Shown here one piece after another: positions 10,852 to 23,656 of a DNA stretch of 64,000 nucleotides. The position numbers were made by a program, and so were the translations under genes. This DNA is from Cyclaneusma minus (lineage: Eukaryota; Ascomycota; Leotiomycetes; Marthamycetales; Marthamycetaceae): assembly GCA_037179335.1 (NCBI GenBank), contig JAKZHN010000040.1, forward strand, positions 248,001 through 312,000, in the 5' to 3' direction. Position 1 is the stretch's first letter. Every line of letters starts with the position of its first letter. The notes below the pieces were generated by a model, which ran no database searches, was not told the DNA's origin, and saw nothing but the letters and a program-made list of their open reading frames with translations.

Positions 10852-12390
10852 ATGGCCGGCGAAACAATTTCTGGTATCCCTCCTCCCTCGACTGCCATAA
10901 AGGCAGCCGCCGGTGCTTCTAGTGTTCAAACGAACGACCAAGGATCTTCCTCTGTCAACGGCACATCTTCATCAGAATGGTCCCCGTCTTCCTGGACCAG
11001 CAAGCCTGTCAAACAAGATGTTGTATACACCTCGCGCCCTGCCGTTGAGAAATCCCTAGCCAAACTCAACCACCTCCCTCCGATCGTGCACCCTTCCGAG
11101 ATTGAACGATTGAAAGCCTCACTCCGAGACGTCGCCCTAGGAAATGCCTTTCTTCTTCAAGGCGGCGACTGCGCCGAGCTTTTTTCCTACTGCTCGTCCG
11201 AGCCCGTCGAAAACAAAATCAAGTTACTGCTGCAAATGTCTCTGATATTACTCTCCGGGTTCAACAAGAAGGTGGTGCGTATCGCTAGAATGGCTGGACA
11301 GTATGCGAAGCCGCGATCGAGTCCCACGGAGAAGCTGGCCGATGGAAGAGAGGTTCCTTCGTTCCGAGGAGATATTCTCAATGGATTCGACCTGTCTGAG
11401 AGAGAGCTGGACCCCGAGCGTTTAGTACAAGCTTATTTCCACTCAGCAGCAACGCTCAACTTTGTGCGCGCATCCCTAGCATCCGGATTTGCGGACTTGC
11501 ATCGACCATTGGATTGGGAACTGGGACATGTGAGGGATGAGCAATTACAAAAGAAGTACGAGAAGATAGTGGGAAGAATTACCGACAGCTTGGAATTTAT
11601 GAAGACGGTGGGAGCGGCCAAGTCGAGACAGCTGGAGACGGTGGATCTTTTCACAAGTCACGAGGGACTGCTACTGGAATATGAACAGGCTCTTACACGT
11701 CAGTTCAAAGTTCCCACCAAGGACCCTGCCGCGCCGCCCATGTACCATGATGCTCCGACGCCAAAAGCAGCGGCTTCCAATGAGGAAGAGAAAGCATGGT
11801 ACAACACTTCTGCCCACTTCCTCTGGATCGGCGACCGTACACGCCAACCTGATGGTGGGCATGTCGAGTACTTCCGCGGCATCGCCAATCCTATGGGCGT
11901 TAAGATTGGCCCTACAACAACAACCGAATCCCTCCTCGAGCTCCTGCATATTCTGAATCCTACGCGCGAAATCGGAAAGATTACCTTAATCACCCGTTAC
12001 GGCTGTTCCAAAGTCGCCTCTCTCCTCCCAGCACACATCCGCGCCGTCGAAGCACCGGATTCTCCTTACAAGAGGACTGTAGTGTGGCAATGCGATCCGA
12101 TGCACGGGAACACGAGGTCCACGGCAACCGGGGTGAAGACACGCCGCTTTGAGGATATTCTAAGTGAGCTGAAGGAGACGGTGAGGATTCATAAGGAGGA
12201 GGGGAGTTACCTGGGAGGTGTGCATTTGGAGCTGACTGGCGAGGCGGTTACGGAGTGTGTTGGGGGTGGAAGCGGGCTGGCCGAGGAAGGCCTGGGCGAG
12301 AGATATGAGACGTTTTGCGATCCGAGGTTGAATGAGAAACAGGCGCTGGAGATGGCCTTTGAGTTGGTGGGAGGTCATGAGAAGGATTGA
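10852..12390 (+). CDS. Class II DAHP synthase (first step of the shikimate pathway)
   Basis: A single exon encodes 512 residues. The protein is the plant-type DAHP synthase, which condenses phosphoenolpyruvate with erythrose 4-phosphate. Family landmarks are present in order: WTSKPVKQ near the N-terminus, LLQGGDCAELF (about residue 100), RMAGQYAKPRS, SHEGLLLEYE, HFLWIGDRTRQPDGGH, ANPMGVKIGP, DPMHGNT (about residue 414) and GGVHLELTGEAVTECVGG. I start at the Met at 10852 (MAGETISGIP), which leaves about 35 residues before the conserved core; the frame is open further upstream but with no coding character. Filamentous ascomycetes carry this class II enzyme (Neurospora aro-8 type) besides the type I isozymes. 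No mitochondrial or plastid-like presequence is obvious. Confidence 0.95.
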   Translation: MAGETISGIPPPSTAIKAAAGASSVQTNDQGSSSVNGTSSSEWSPSSWTSKPVKQDVVYTSRPAVEKSLAKLNHLPPIVHPSEIERLKASLRDVALGNAFLLQGGDCAELFSYCSSEPVENKIKLLLQMSLILLSGFNKKVVRIARMAGQYAKPRSSPTEKLADGREVPSFRGDILNGFDLSERELDPERLVQAYFHSAATLNFVRASLASGFADLHRPLDWELGHVRDEQLQKKYEKIVGRITDSLEFMKTVGAAKSRQLETVDLFTSHEGLLLEYEQALTRQFKVPTKDPAAPPMYHDAPTPKAAASNEEEKAWYNTSAHFLWIGDRTRQPDGGHVEYFRGIANPMGVKIGPTTTTESLLELLHILNPTREIGKITLITRYGCSKVASLLPAHIRAVEAPDSPYKRTVVWQCDPMHGNTRSTATGVKTRRFEDILSELKETVRIHKEEGSYLGGVHLELTGEAVTECVGGGSGLAEEGLGERYETFCDPRLNEKQALEMAFELVGGHEKD

Positions 12391-13347
12391 GGTAGATCTG
12401 CGCGTGAGAAGATACCTTGGGTCAGTAGGCGGAGAGTCGGCTAGCGAGATCGCCTGTTGTTGACAACAATTTTCGACAGCGACAAAGGTCAAATGTCGGC
12501 GAAACGCTGCGAAGACTTGGTTAGTGGAACGGCACTAGGAGATATCTTTGTTGTAAAAAGAGAAAGGTTATGTATATAGTCATGATACTGGGATCGGTCG
12601 GGAGGTCGGGGACAATTACAAAAAAGGGACTGGGGCGGCGGGAAAGGATTCGAAAGCAGGCGGACTTCTCTACTGATAAAAGAGCACAACTTGGTGACTC
12701 GTGGCCAGCTTCTTCAAGGGAAGTAAACATGCTGTGCCAACAACAGCATCTCATCCTCGAGCATCTTCTGAATAGTGAATACTGGAATGTAAAACTTGAA
12801 ATGACTGCCCGTGTTTGTAAAGTAATGTATTGGTGTAAGACGGTGAATCTTTGGTAACGTGGTGAAAGAACTGACAATGGCAATAGGGGACCGGTTCCGC
12901 GAGAATACTTGGACACTTTCTGTCGAGTTTTGGCGGGAATGTTGCTGTCGTAAAGTTCATACCAATCGATCAAAAAGCATCCATTTATTTCAGTCTGGGG
13001 AATATACTTGTAGCGATGTCAAGAGCAGAATCAGCGCGTAGATGTCGTACGCCATTTAAATAAGCCTCCCACTGCCAACCGCGTAAAGTGTTGCGCACAG
13101 GCCAGTACACGCTAGAGCGCGTCAAAAGTTGAGGAAGGCTGGCACTCGACCTGATCCGCTGCTTCATTGTCTGCACTTGTCGGGTCGACAACTCCCGGCT
13201 TTCTTCAACGAGTAACGACCTCTGTTTTTTTCTGGCAGCCCAGTTCGTCGTTCACTTGCGCCCAGAGTATGTGTTTTTGAGCCGCTTCTCGCTATTCATT
13301 TCTCTCGTTTCTCCCCGTGATGCTTGGAGCCTTACAGCTTCCTCGAC
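12391..13347. other. Intergenic between DAHP synthase and RIF1
   Basis: This is 3' sequence of the DAHP synthase and the promoter of RIF1. The only regulatory-looking element is an AT-rich patch (atttaaataa) near 13055. No gene is recognised. Confidence 0.55.
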
Positions 13348-16300
13348 ATGGTCCCTCAACTGCCCGCTGTTAGATCACTCCAGACCCTACCAGCGAGGCC
13401 ACCGACACCGCCGAAAGAGTCCTCTCGTGATGAAGACCGAGCGGGGCATTCTGACGCAAGCGAGGAATCAGTCATTCCAACTCCCCCACACAGCACACCC
13501 GAGCCAGACCCGTCTGTCGAGAAGCCAAGAAAGAAGGTCGGTTGGTCGATGACCGTCGACTACAGCGACGCCCCGGCCAGAAGCTCTCCACGAAACGCGC
13601 TGCCTGTATCCTCTCCGGCTTCGAACCATCGATCTGCCGACGCCAAACCGACCAAATCTATCCTGAAGTCCTCCAGCGAATACATATCTTCGGGCAATTT
13701 CTCGATAGCCATGTTGGAACCCTTCATACAGCAGTTGGCGTCGGACGACCGAAGCTCCAGGATTGATGCATACACAAACATGTCTGGGGCGCTACGGGCG
13801 TCCGAAGATACGCCTCAGCTGCGAGGGTTGAAGGATAAGATGGGCCCAATCACAAAGGCTATTCAGCGTGATATGTCTGCCAAGTTACCCTCGGGCGACC
13901 ACGATACCGCTCTCGTCAATTCGTGTTTACTTCTTCTCGCCGACCTTCTGTCGAAACCTCCTCTCCCCGAATTTATGAGTAATGACTTTTGTGGCCATGT
14001 GGTGGAAAATGCCATTACAGCGCTCAAAACCCCGAAGACACCGAAAGAGAGTGTCAAGTACCTGATTTTCGTCATGGGTAACCAGCACTTTTCCCCTCGA
14101 GTCCTCACAAACGACCGCATCAATCGGCTACTCGACGCTATGAACGAGGTCGACAATCATGTGCAAGGGAAAAGTATCGATCAGGTGCGAATAACCGCAT
14201 ACCGAACACTCCTAAAATCCTCAAAACAATGCTTCATGGAGAACACTATCTGGGTGGAAGATCTGCTCTCCACTATGATTGACCCGTTCGAGGAGGTTCG
14301 AAATCTTGCTATCGAGTTCGGCTTTGAGGCGGCTCTTTCATTGGGAACGACAGCTCAGCCTTCCCGGACCCTCATGGAAATATTCTCGCGGGAGCACAAG
14401 GATGGCAAATTCGCCAATTACTATGTGAAGAAGTTGAGAGCCATGCTCAAGAACAACCAAGGAGGAGTCCACGTTCCGCGGATCTGGAGTGTCATCATAT
14501 TATTCCTACGGGCGAAGCCGCAGCAAGTTTTGCAGTGGCGCCACACGAAACTTTGGCTCGATGTCGTCCAGGCTTGCTTCAATAGCAAAGAAAACCTCGT
14601 CAAGGCGCAAGCAAACATCGCCTGGAACCATCTCGTTTTTGCAGTCAATATTAACGAGAAAACGGCATCATCATTTCTCAAAATGGTTTCGCAGCCGTTG
14701 GTTTGTCAGTTGCGTGGGGTTCGGTTGGAGGAAAAGCACGCGAAGGAAGTTCAGCAGTCTGCAGTTGGAAGCACTTGCAATCTACTCTATTACGCTCTCA
14801 GGCCTTCGGCTACGTCAAGTCAACTGGACATCTTCTGGGATGATTATGTGGTCAAGATAATTGATACTTTGGTCTCCACAAGCCAAAAGATCAATCGAGG
14901 GGTCATAGAGAACGATCACTTGGTTTTGGCAATGAATATCTTGAAGAGATTGTTCGACACCAAGACACCGAAGGTCTGGAAAGAGACTCGGGCAACCGAA
15001 AAGGAGCAGGTCAGGGTTGATGAGTTACCTACGATCGACTGCAAATGGATCCGGAAAAGCGCTCCACGTGTCTTCGCGGCTCTTAGACCCATCTTTTTGC
15101 GGTCATTCCAATCACTCGCCGAGGAAGGAAGACATAGTACTGAACTCTGGGACATCTTACTCGATGCCATTGCCTTCGCCGGTTCGAAAGAGATCAAGGT
15201 CTCGATGGATACTATGACATTCGTGGCCTCAATGTTCAATATGGTCTATGTGATATGGGGAAAAGCGAGTCGACATGCTTGGACCGATGAAGACTCCGGT
15301 ATCTTCATTGCCGCTTTCCAAAGATTAGTCTCCTCGGCAATCTCCAAACTCGGTGTCCTACCCTTCACGGAGAAACTTCTCTCGATCACGCAAAACGATG
15401 ATTTCACTGTCGTTGCAACCCCTTCTCATCGACCGTCAGTGGCGAAAGGTACTTGCAAAACACCACTGCATCACTTAGTAACACTTTTGTGCAGACCACC
15501 TGGTGGCCCTGCAGCTAGTGAAGCTTATACACACATGGTCGTCATCATCCTGGGGCCTTTCTTCGAAAACAGAGAGTCTCTGCAGTCCCGTCTGGACCTT
15601 GCGAACGACCTACTTTCATTGCTGGAAACTACGGAAACACCGGCACCGGATGCTATTGCAGCCGTCTACCAGGCCATTGTGAGCTTGAGTAATTGCTCAA
15701 TGCTCAAGAAAGCTGATTCGGCTCGTACAGGAAGCAGCAGCCAGGATCCGCCGGTAGGCACTCAGTACCAGTCGGTTGTCAAGATTCTGGAGTATGGCGT
15801 GAGTCACAGGATAACAAGTCCATCCGGCTTGAACTGCTGGAAGGAACTTCTGATGACGGTAGCTACGCAAGCATCTACATATGCTGGGGACAGCGGCAGA
15901 GCTATTTCAGTCATCGAGCCTGTTGCTACTTTCATGGAGAAAGCCTCTGTGGAAGACTGCAATCTAACAGCTAGTTACTGCTCAAGTATCATCTCACTGG
16001 TAGTCTTTCCGAGGGATAGCCAGGCAGTTGACGCTGCATATCGCAGAGTCTGGGGCGCGACTCTAGTGAAAAGAGCATCGAACGGAGACCCTTACAATAA
16101 TCTCTACGATTACATCAGCGATACTCTTGTGCGAACTTATAAGTGTTTTGGGAGTGTTGAGCAGAATGTAGTCACAAACCTACTCATCGGTGTCTCGCAA
16201 TTTCTTGACCGCTGCCCCAACCCTGCCACACACATCATTGTCTTGTCAAAGATCAGGCTTGGCCTCGGCATCTGGCTCGAAGATGAGGCGCGGATACTAA

Positions 16301-19300
16301 AACCTCCATTCATTGAACCAACCAAAGCTGTAGGTGTTCCTTCAACTGCTTTGAGTCATTATCTAACATAACGAATAGTTGGGAAATCTGTGGAACGCCA
16401 TTTCTGCAATTATCAGGCGGCAAGGAAAGTTCGACACTTCTCTCGTCGAGATGCTGGAACCTATACTTTGTTCTGCCCTGAGCAGTCCTCACAAGTCCAT
16501 CGCGACATCAGCACTCACGCTCTGGAACAAAAATTGGAACGATACTCCTAGCGCCGAGAAGAAGGTCAAGATACCTTCCGGACTCAGGAAAGTGCTTCGC
16601 GGGCTGAAGTCGGTGGCAGACCTAGAGTTGCCGGCCGACTCCAATGCTTCGACTGAGAATGGTGATCTCAATTTGGTATGTCCACTAAGAATTCACAATC
16701 ATTTACCACTACTAACTAGTAATGTACAGGAATCGCAGTTTGAGCCATCGTTTATGGAATCTCAAGAAGACGTTCTTGGCGCTTTCCTTGAAGAACGTGA
16801 AGCTTCGACTAAGCCTAGCAAGAAGATTGCCCGAAGTGGCGTGCGATCCAAATCTCCATCGAGTTCTGCTTCAAATGGGTCTCGATCCAGAGGCAGAGGC
16901 CGTCCGCGGAAGGGGACTCCTGTTGGGAGTGTGAAAGCCCCTAAGAAAGTCACGACACCAAAGCTCCGCCATGATGACTCACAAGTTCAGTTTGCTGCTA
17001 TCAGGTCATCTCCAATGTCAAGTAGAGCAGTCGATGAAGAATTGCTCACTGATCGTCAAAAGGAGATCAGGGAGAGACAGAAGGCCGAGACTGCTGCCAT
17101 GTTTCCTGATATTCGCTCAAGTCCTCGCTCTCCCAGGTCTTCGATGACTAAATTCAATCTGACTCAAACGGCACCTAATCCGACATCCACTGAAAATCAA
17201 GACCCTGCCACTCCGACTCTGCCCAATGGGCAGGCAGAGGAAGACGATTATTTTGGGGGATCTTCACCCACCCCGCGAGGTGGTTCGGGTTTTGACAAGA
17301 CGGATGATGTGGAGATGGTGGAGTATCCCTCCTCTCCACCTGGGGTACCTAGGCAAAGCGGTGACATTACTCCGGAGGACGCCGAGGTTACGGGTGCTTC
17401 GATTCCACTTCAAGATCAACTCCAAGTCACTCACCAAAGAGAGAACACTGTTGCCATGGAAAACTCCAACATTTATGGCCGACCCCAGCAGAAACACCAG
17501 CCTCCTTACGTTGCGCCCATCTCGACAGCCGAGACGGAGTCCGAAATGTCCATTGCGGTCCCAAATGCTTTGCGAGTCGAGAAAAGTTCAGATGATCACT
17601 TGGAAGCTTCAGATAAGTCCGGCCAGGAGCATGATGAAGCGGAGGTTCAAAAGCAAGTGCAGTCACAACTTGACGACCAGTCCCCCAAAATTACCAACGA
17701 TGAATTTGTGGATGCTCCAATGAGCCCCCAACCTCCATCATCAGCCGTGGGTAGCGTGGAATCTTTTGTCAATTCTACCATTCCGCCGTCATCAAATGCT
17801 CCTCTGCATCCACCTGTGCAGCACGGACCTCTCCAGATCGCACCACCGAGCCAGTTTTACAGTACCATGGCATCCAGCGCGTCCCTACCAACGGATCCCC
17901 TACCAAGGGATCCTGTGCCCACGGCTCGTACTGCACCTGTAGCGTCAAACTCTTTTGGTGCAGGCGACATGGATGAAACGAGCATGTTGAGAGTGGTGGC
18001 CCAATTTGACAATCCGCCTTCACCAGAGTTTCCCAAGTCCGCACCTCCTTACCTGTATTCGACGGACGAGTTGAATGAAAGCCAGTCAAACGAATACCAT
18101 CAAGACCACCAGCCAGATACTCATCAGGACAACATGGACGAGACAACTATGCTCATTGATGATTCGACTGTGATTGATATACCTCGAGTCGAGCAGAAAT
18201 CAGCAAGCCAGCCGAAAGAAAAGACCATTCCCTTCGAGCATGACTTGGAAGAGCAAACAAGGATGTCTTTTGATGACTCAGTTGTCATGGATAGTCCTCG
18301 AATCTCGAGGCAAACAGCAAGCCGCCAGCATGAAGTACCTCCGGTGTCGTCGCAAGGCCAACAAGAGGACACAACCCTCTTAAACAATACCTCTGTTGTT
18401 CTCGAAACACCGCGAATCTCCCCTAGACAAGCTGTAAGCCAGCCGCAAGAAGACTCTCGCGCCTCACGTTTTTCACCGGACAAAGAAGCCGCAGAACTCG
18501 ACGTATCTAACTCCTTTGACACGAGTCGTCTCCCGTCTTATCAGTCTGAGAAGAAAGCTCGCCGTTCCACAACCTCAAGATCCACATCTGCTAGTCCGCA
18601 AAAGGCAGTATCACTCGCGCCAAGCTTGGAAAGACTAAGGAGCTGGTTACCTTGGACGTCTAGCAGCAGCACAGCATCGAACAAGAGAAAGCACGTCGAG
18701 GTTGAGGAATTGTTGGATGATATCCCGGACAGCCAGCCGGATCCACCTGCAACAGGTCAGTCATTGCTCATTTTTCCAAGGCATCAATCTCGGGGTGCCA
18801 GGATTTCGAAGAGCATGTCATCTGGCTTTATTGATTTAGTGCCCGATGAGCCACCTGCCAAGAAGCTCCATTCGGGCCCCTCGCAGTTCTTCAATGGTGC
18901 CAACGACGATTATGAGCAAAGCTCCCAGGGCTCGGTAGATCTCGATGCACCTCCGCCAGCCACAGCGCCCCGGGCGCCCAGCCCTGAGCTCGAAGGGACG
19001 GGGCGCAAGAGACGGGCTGAAACGCGCATGATGAAGCGCCAAAAGCCCCTCAAAGAGGTTCTTCGCAAGGTTCCTTACACTACTAGTGAAGAGAAAGATG
19101 AGACCGAGGAGCAAGAAAGGCTTCGCGCGGAGATCAGGAAAGGGAAGTCCAGGTCTCCGACACGCCCCATCCCCGACTCGAAGTTCGATATCGGCGTTGC
19201 TGCCAAAGGCGAGAAAGAGAAAGACGTGTTCGAGTCGGGTGTCCTGGGGCCGCTGCAGCAGGCGATGAAAACGCTGCAGTCGCTGCAATTGACGCCCGAG

Positions 19301-19381
19301 CAAGTTGCCGCCTTGCAGGCGGTGTCGTGGGAGTTTAGTGGGGGCATCCACGAAGCGGTGAAAAAGGCTCAACGACAGTAG
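13348..19381 (+). CDS. RIF1: Rap1-interacting factor 1 homologue (RIF1)
   Basis: Exons 13348-16329, 16379-16675 and 16730-19381 give about 1976 residues. The N-terminal half is the Rif1 HEAT-like helical array (ALKTPKTPKESVKYLIFVMG...RITAYRTLLKSS...DPFEEVRNLAIEFG). RIF1 acts in the nucleus at late origins, telomeres and double-strand breaks, recruiting PP1 phosphatase to counter DDK. Two PP1 docking motifs sit at the N-terminus: KVGW (residues 63-66, RVxF type) and SILK (104-107), the arrangement known from yeast Rif1. The C-terminal half is low-complexity Ser/Pro/Gln sequence with a repeated motif, then a basic region and a conserved-looking helical end (LTPEQVAALQAVSWEF). The 49 nt intron 1 (GTAGGT...AATAG) is required. 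Intron 2 (54 nt, GTATGT...ACTAAC...TACAG) has no stop and keeps frame if retained. The start is the first Met before conserved sequence. Confidence 0.92.
17970..18480 (+). repeat. Degenerate protein repeat array in RIF1 tail
   Basis: Four coding units begin near 17970, 18133, 18247 and 18364. Each has an acidic residue pair, a T-[ST/R]-M-[LS] or TTLL core and, in the last three, S/T-V-V/I, D/E and P-R-I/V about 15 residues later. The last three are spaced about 38 residues apart. The DNA is diverged, so the similarity is at protein level. Confidence 0.6.
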
Positions 19382-21039
19382 ATTATGGGAAAGGCATTGG
19401 GCGTTTTTTTGGCGGCATTCTAGGAAGGGCGTTTCCTTTCATGCGAAGAAGCATATTGCTGGGAAAGCCGATCCATAATGGCCAGAGATGGTGGGTTTAT
19501 TGTAGCTATAGCTTTGCTGGTGGGAGGCTTGATAGGGAAGTTATGGTCATGTGGGAAAATGAGGGAGATAGCTAAATATGTATAGCTTCGAGGAATTGAT
19601 GTTGATGATGCAGAACACTCCCTGGTCTATTCTTGTTGTTTTTTGTTGACGTGGGAGCTGTGAGTATTGACCAGAGATACATCGGGGCTAGGAAAAGATC
19701 CGGGATACATGATCATAGTGCCAAGCTACATAAGCACAAGGAGCAGACGGACAGTGGAAAAGCAGACGAGGCGTGTGAAGAACGTAGCACAGCAGCCAGA
19801 CAAAAGATGTCAATAACTCGGTGTTTTATTTGTATGGGTATGAATGCATAAGGATAGAGGGTCTGCCTCGCTCTAGCTATTAAGTAGGCAACTGCTAGCC
19901 TTGTGCACGGGCCACCCTGCCTGAGGTGTCTCTCAGCGTGGCGGCTAAGCGGCTCATCCATTCACCTCTCTCCTCTTCGACCGCGGAGATGCTTTAGCAG
20001 TGCCGGGTGTTTTGAGTGTTTCGGCCTTCAGTTCCAAGAACGATATCACACAAATCGGCATCCTCCTCGCACACAAGAGTTGTGTGGCAGCCAACAGACG
20101 ATTGAAGATCCACGGGTTCTCTCCTGTCAGTGGTTACTTAGTCGTCTTGATTGAGTTTGGCGGTGCGTCTGGCTGTTCAGCAGTTCCCGGCCTGTCAGTC
20201 ATAGTCGACGCAAGTATGCCTTGCAGGACCCCCCCACTCAGCTACCTGGCGGGGGCCGGGTGACACTCGCAAAAGACACCAAGGCTGGATGGCAGATGCA
20301 AGCAATGGCCGATCTCCATGGACGATGCTTACGGCGTCTTGAATGGACATGATTTGCCTGCCATGGGAGTCTCACGTATGTTGTGGCTCGGTATGAGGTC
20401 TGCGCTGGGCAACACATCCCCTCGGCCCCCATCAGCGCTGTTACAGGCGTCGTTCAGGCACTTGATCTCCCCGAGCAGCTCGCACGGCTCCCTCCCCGCC
20501 CCGGGCGGCCCAGCTTGGCCACATAGCTTTCTGGATGTCTTGTTTCAGGTTCTGCGCTGTGTCTGTGCGAGGTGGCCGATCGCTCACTGCAGCCCGCCAA
20601 CGAACTCGCCTGAGCGCTGCGGGAGCTGCCATAAAGAGAGCAAGAACCCCGCCAGGTAAGTAGAGCGAAGACGTGAGCTGCGGCCTTCCTGCAATCCTCA
20701 AACCAATCTTGAGTCACCGAATCCGCGACCCTTTGACTACTGAGTGTCTTCTGCTGTTTCCCACAAATAATCGCGATACTCAATATAATTCTAATCGTGC
20801 CGCCGACTCTTCAGAGACGATCTCAAGCTTCTAAGCCACCCCGCCATCCCCACATAAGTGAGGAACAACCAACATACATCAATTTGACAACTCCGTTCGA
20901 GCCTGCCCGTCCAACCTCCCTTCGTCAATCCCAGCTCCTCCAGCTCCTCCATCTCCTCAAGCTCGTCACACTCAAATCCGGTTCCATCCGCGACCTCTTC
21001 TGTAATTCCGCCAATCTACAATCAACGCTCACTGCAACC
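19382..21039. other. 1.66 kb intergenic, no gene seen
   Basis: This is the 3' region of RIF1 and the promoter and leader of the mutarotase gene. The 200 bp before 21040 are C/T rich with ctcctc units, as in a fungal 5' leader. Short open frames look like noise. Confidence 0.55.
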
Positions 21040-22216
21040 ATGGTCGACCGTCCCAGAAAACCCACTGCTCTGTCTGCCACCCCAGGCTTGACGCCGCAAG
21101 CTCAGATCGACATCACACATGACAACTCGCGGATTTCGGCCACCCTGCCTTCCGGTGACAGTGTCGAGGTTCTTCTCCACGGCGCGACCATTATAAGCTG
21201 GAAGGACGGCAGCGGCGCTGAGAAGCTGTGGCTCAGCGATGCTGCCATTCTCGATGGAAGCAAGCCTGTTCGCGGGGGCATTCCTCTCGTCTTTCCTGTA
21301 AGCTATCCTGGATCTGCCATTGATATGCTGGCAGTTATCTGCCATCTTCATACCGTTCTATACTATGAACACTCGATTTGCGAGTACTAGCTCACACAAT
21401 TGCTGCATACCAGGTATTCGGCCAAGCTCCAGACCACGCTGCAACGTCCAAACTCCCACAGCACGGCTTTGCTCGCAATTCGCGATGGGAGTTCCTTGGA
21501 AAGAGTACGAGTGAGTCTTCCGCTACTGAGGGAGCTGGTGACAGCAGCGTGAAACTCGACTTTGGCCTCTCTCCCGACAACTTGTCGGAGGAGAGCAAGA
21601 AGGCATGGCCGTACGACTTTGGTCTAATCTACAGTGTCACGTTGAGCAAGGGTAGCCTGAACACTAGCATTGTGGTCAGAAACGAGGGAAGCGTTGGCTG
21701 GGAGTTCCAGATTCTGATGCATACTTACCTGAGGGTCAAGGTATGTGGATTTGTCCCTTTCCAGTGTCTGCTTTTATCCACCATGTTAATTATGACTTCA
21801 ACCACGGTATACTAATTCTGGGTTACTGACAGGACATTACACAAACGACCGTCACCGGCCTAGCCTCATCTTCTTACATCGACAAAGTTGCGGCCGGTGC
21901 CACGAAGACCGAAGAGTCCTCTGCTCTCGCCATTGCCGGCGAAGTGGACCGCGTATACACAGTCGCCGGTGGCCCCTCTACCGTGCTAGGTGTTGAAGAA
22001 GGGGGCAAGAAGTCCTTCGAGATCGTGCGGGACAACCTCAACACGGTGACGGTGTGGAACCCATGGATTGAGAAGGCCAAGGGCATGGGCGACTTTGAGC
22101 CCAAGGACGGCTACAAGAACATGATCTGCGTGGAGGTCGGCTCAGTTGCTGGCTGGCAGAAGCTGGAGGCTGGCGAGACCTTTGAGGGAGGACAGATCAT
22201 GAAGGCCTTGCTGTAG
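21040..22216 (+). CDS. D-hexose-6-phosphate mutarotase (glucose-6-phosphate 1-epimerase)
   Basis: Exons 21040-21297, 21414-21740 and 21833-22216 join over introns of 116 and 92 nt to give 322 residues. The protein belongs to the aldose 1-epimerase-like family of yeast YMR099C, which interconverts alpha and beta glucose 6-phosphate in the cytosol. Family features are VEVLLHGATIISWK near the N-terminus, KPVRGGIPLVFPVFG spanning intron 1, PQHGFARNSRWEF (substrate-binding His/Arg), the HTYLRVKDI segment across intron 2, and the C-terminal VWNPWIEKAKGMGDF and MICVEVGSV. The start MVDRPRKPTALS matches the usual fungal length. An ATG in the long leader upstream opens the same frame but adds only low-complexity sequence. 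Confidence 0.95.
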
Positions 22217-23656
22217 GCGCGGGCTTTACGGAGGATTTGGCCATGCTGGCTCGTCTGTGAAGGATTAGGGGAGGCGGGGAGAACGATGAAGTTTGCGAGA
22301 AAGACAGCAGGCAGAACAGGGAGACGATGGTGCTCTGCAGTGTGTTACGAGCCTCACACGAACTAACGACTATAGAAAAGGGAGCGAAATTGAGGAACAG
22401 ACGAAGCGAAAGTCGGGAAAATAGCGAATGGGTCTAGTCTGCTGGGAGCATACTAGATAGACATTCCAAATAGCAAGACGGTCCACAGAGACGGGCAATA
22501 GTCCACAGCTGAGCCTGACATGAGGTTGACGTAGGTGACTCGATACATACTCGACATTCGGGCCTGACACTGCTCCGTAATCCTAGGCCACACTACCCGA
22601 CGCAGGCGTGGCCCAGTGTAGAAGGCCAGTCTGCGGCTAGAAGGCGGGCGCAGCGCAAGGGTCCAAATATGGGCTGGGACGATCCGCATCGGGATTAAGG
22701 GAACCCGGATTCTGGGGAGGCCCAGGGCGGGAAGCAGGGGGCGCAGAACAAGCCGAACGCACGGGCCAGGCCCGAATGCATGACAATCCTCCTGGCATCA
22801 ACCTGGCGAGCGACAACTCTATTGACAGTGACTCTGTGATCTGTCTCCTGATTTGTGCCCAACCGGTCGAACTGGATCCTTCTTGTCGCCTCGACCAGCA
22901 CTTGTCGCACATCAACGACCTCATCAACGACCTCACCACGACGCCATCGACCCCGCGACTTCCCCACGTCCTCTCAGTACGACCGACATCCCTCCGAATT
23001 CGCTGTCCCCCCTTTGGCCGCTATTTCTGTGCCTCTGCCGGCGATCTCTTGTACACCGCTGTTGCTGTATAACGCGGTACGCGGAGGCCTGCCGCCGTAC
23101 GCACTTCACGCAGCGCGCTCGAGGCGGTCCGGATAGGAGCAGCCGGCGCAAATTATCCTGAATCCAAGTCTCGAGTCCTCGGCCATTCCACGAACGCGGA
23201 GCATCACGAGCATCATCTGCAAGCACCAGACTCGAAATAGAGCACATCGCACCCACGCGCCATCTGGTCGCAGGACAGCCGGCGTGCCAGCATCGCAGCG
23301 TTGGCTGTGTGCAGTCGCGTGAGAGTGCGAAGAGTGGACCAGCCGGCAGATCTCGCAGCGAGCTTCTGTCATCTGAGGTTGGCCGTGCCAGCAAAGCCGG
23401 ACACCCAACACCACGCGAGCAGAAACAAGGTCGTCCGCCCACCACGCCAATTAATAATCTGGCTTCTGGCCTGGGAGAGTCGCGCGCCAACAACTTGGCT
23501 GGGCGCATCCTGTGGCTTCAGCTTTCCGCGGGGCGACATTTCCTGACCTCATCGACTCTCTTTGAAGCGATATTCAGCGTAATGACCCGAATCATCACGG
23601 AAACTACAATACTTCACTAGGACCTCAAATACATATTCGTGCAACAAACAGCAATC
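22217..23656. other. 1.44 kb intergenic, GC-rich
   Basis: This is the 3' end of the mutarotase and the upstream region of RIC8. Long open frames here (up to 191 codons on the minus strand) reflect GC-rich composition, have many rare-looking Arg/Cys/Trp runs, and no domain pattern. No gene is supported. Confidence 0.5.

Noticed and set aside
22933..23508. 191-codon minus-strand frame upstream of RIC8
   Set aside because: Explained by GC-rich composition; overlapping long frames exist on both strands and none has family features.
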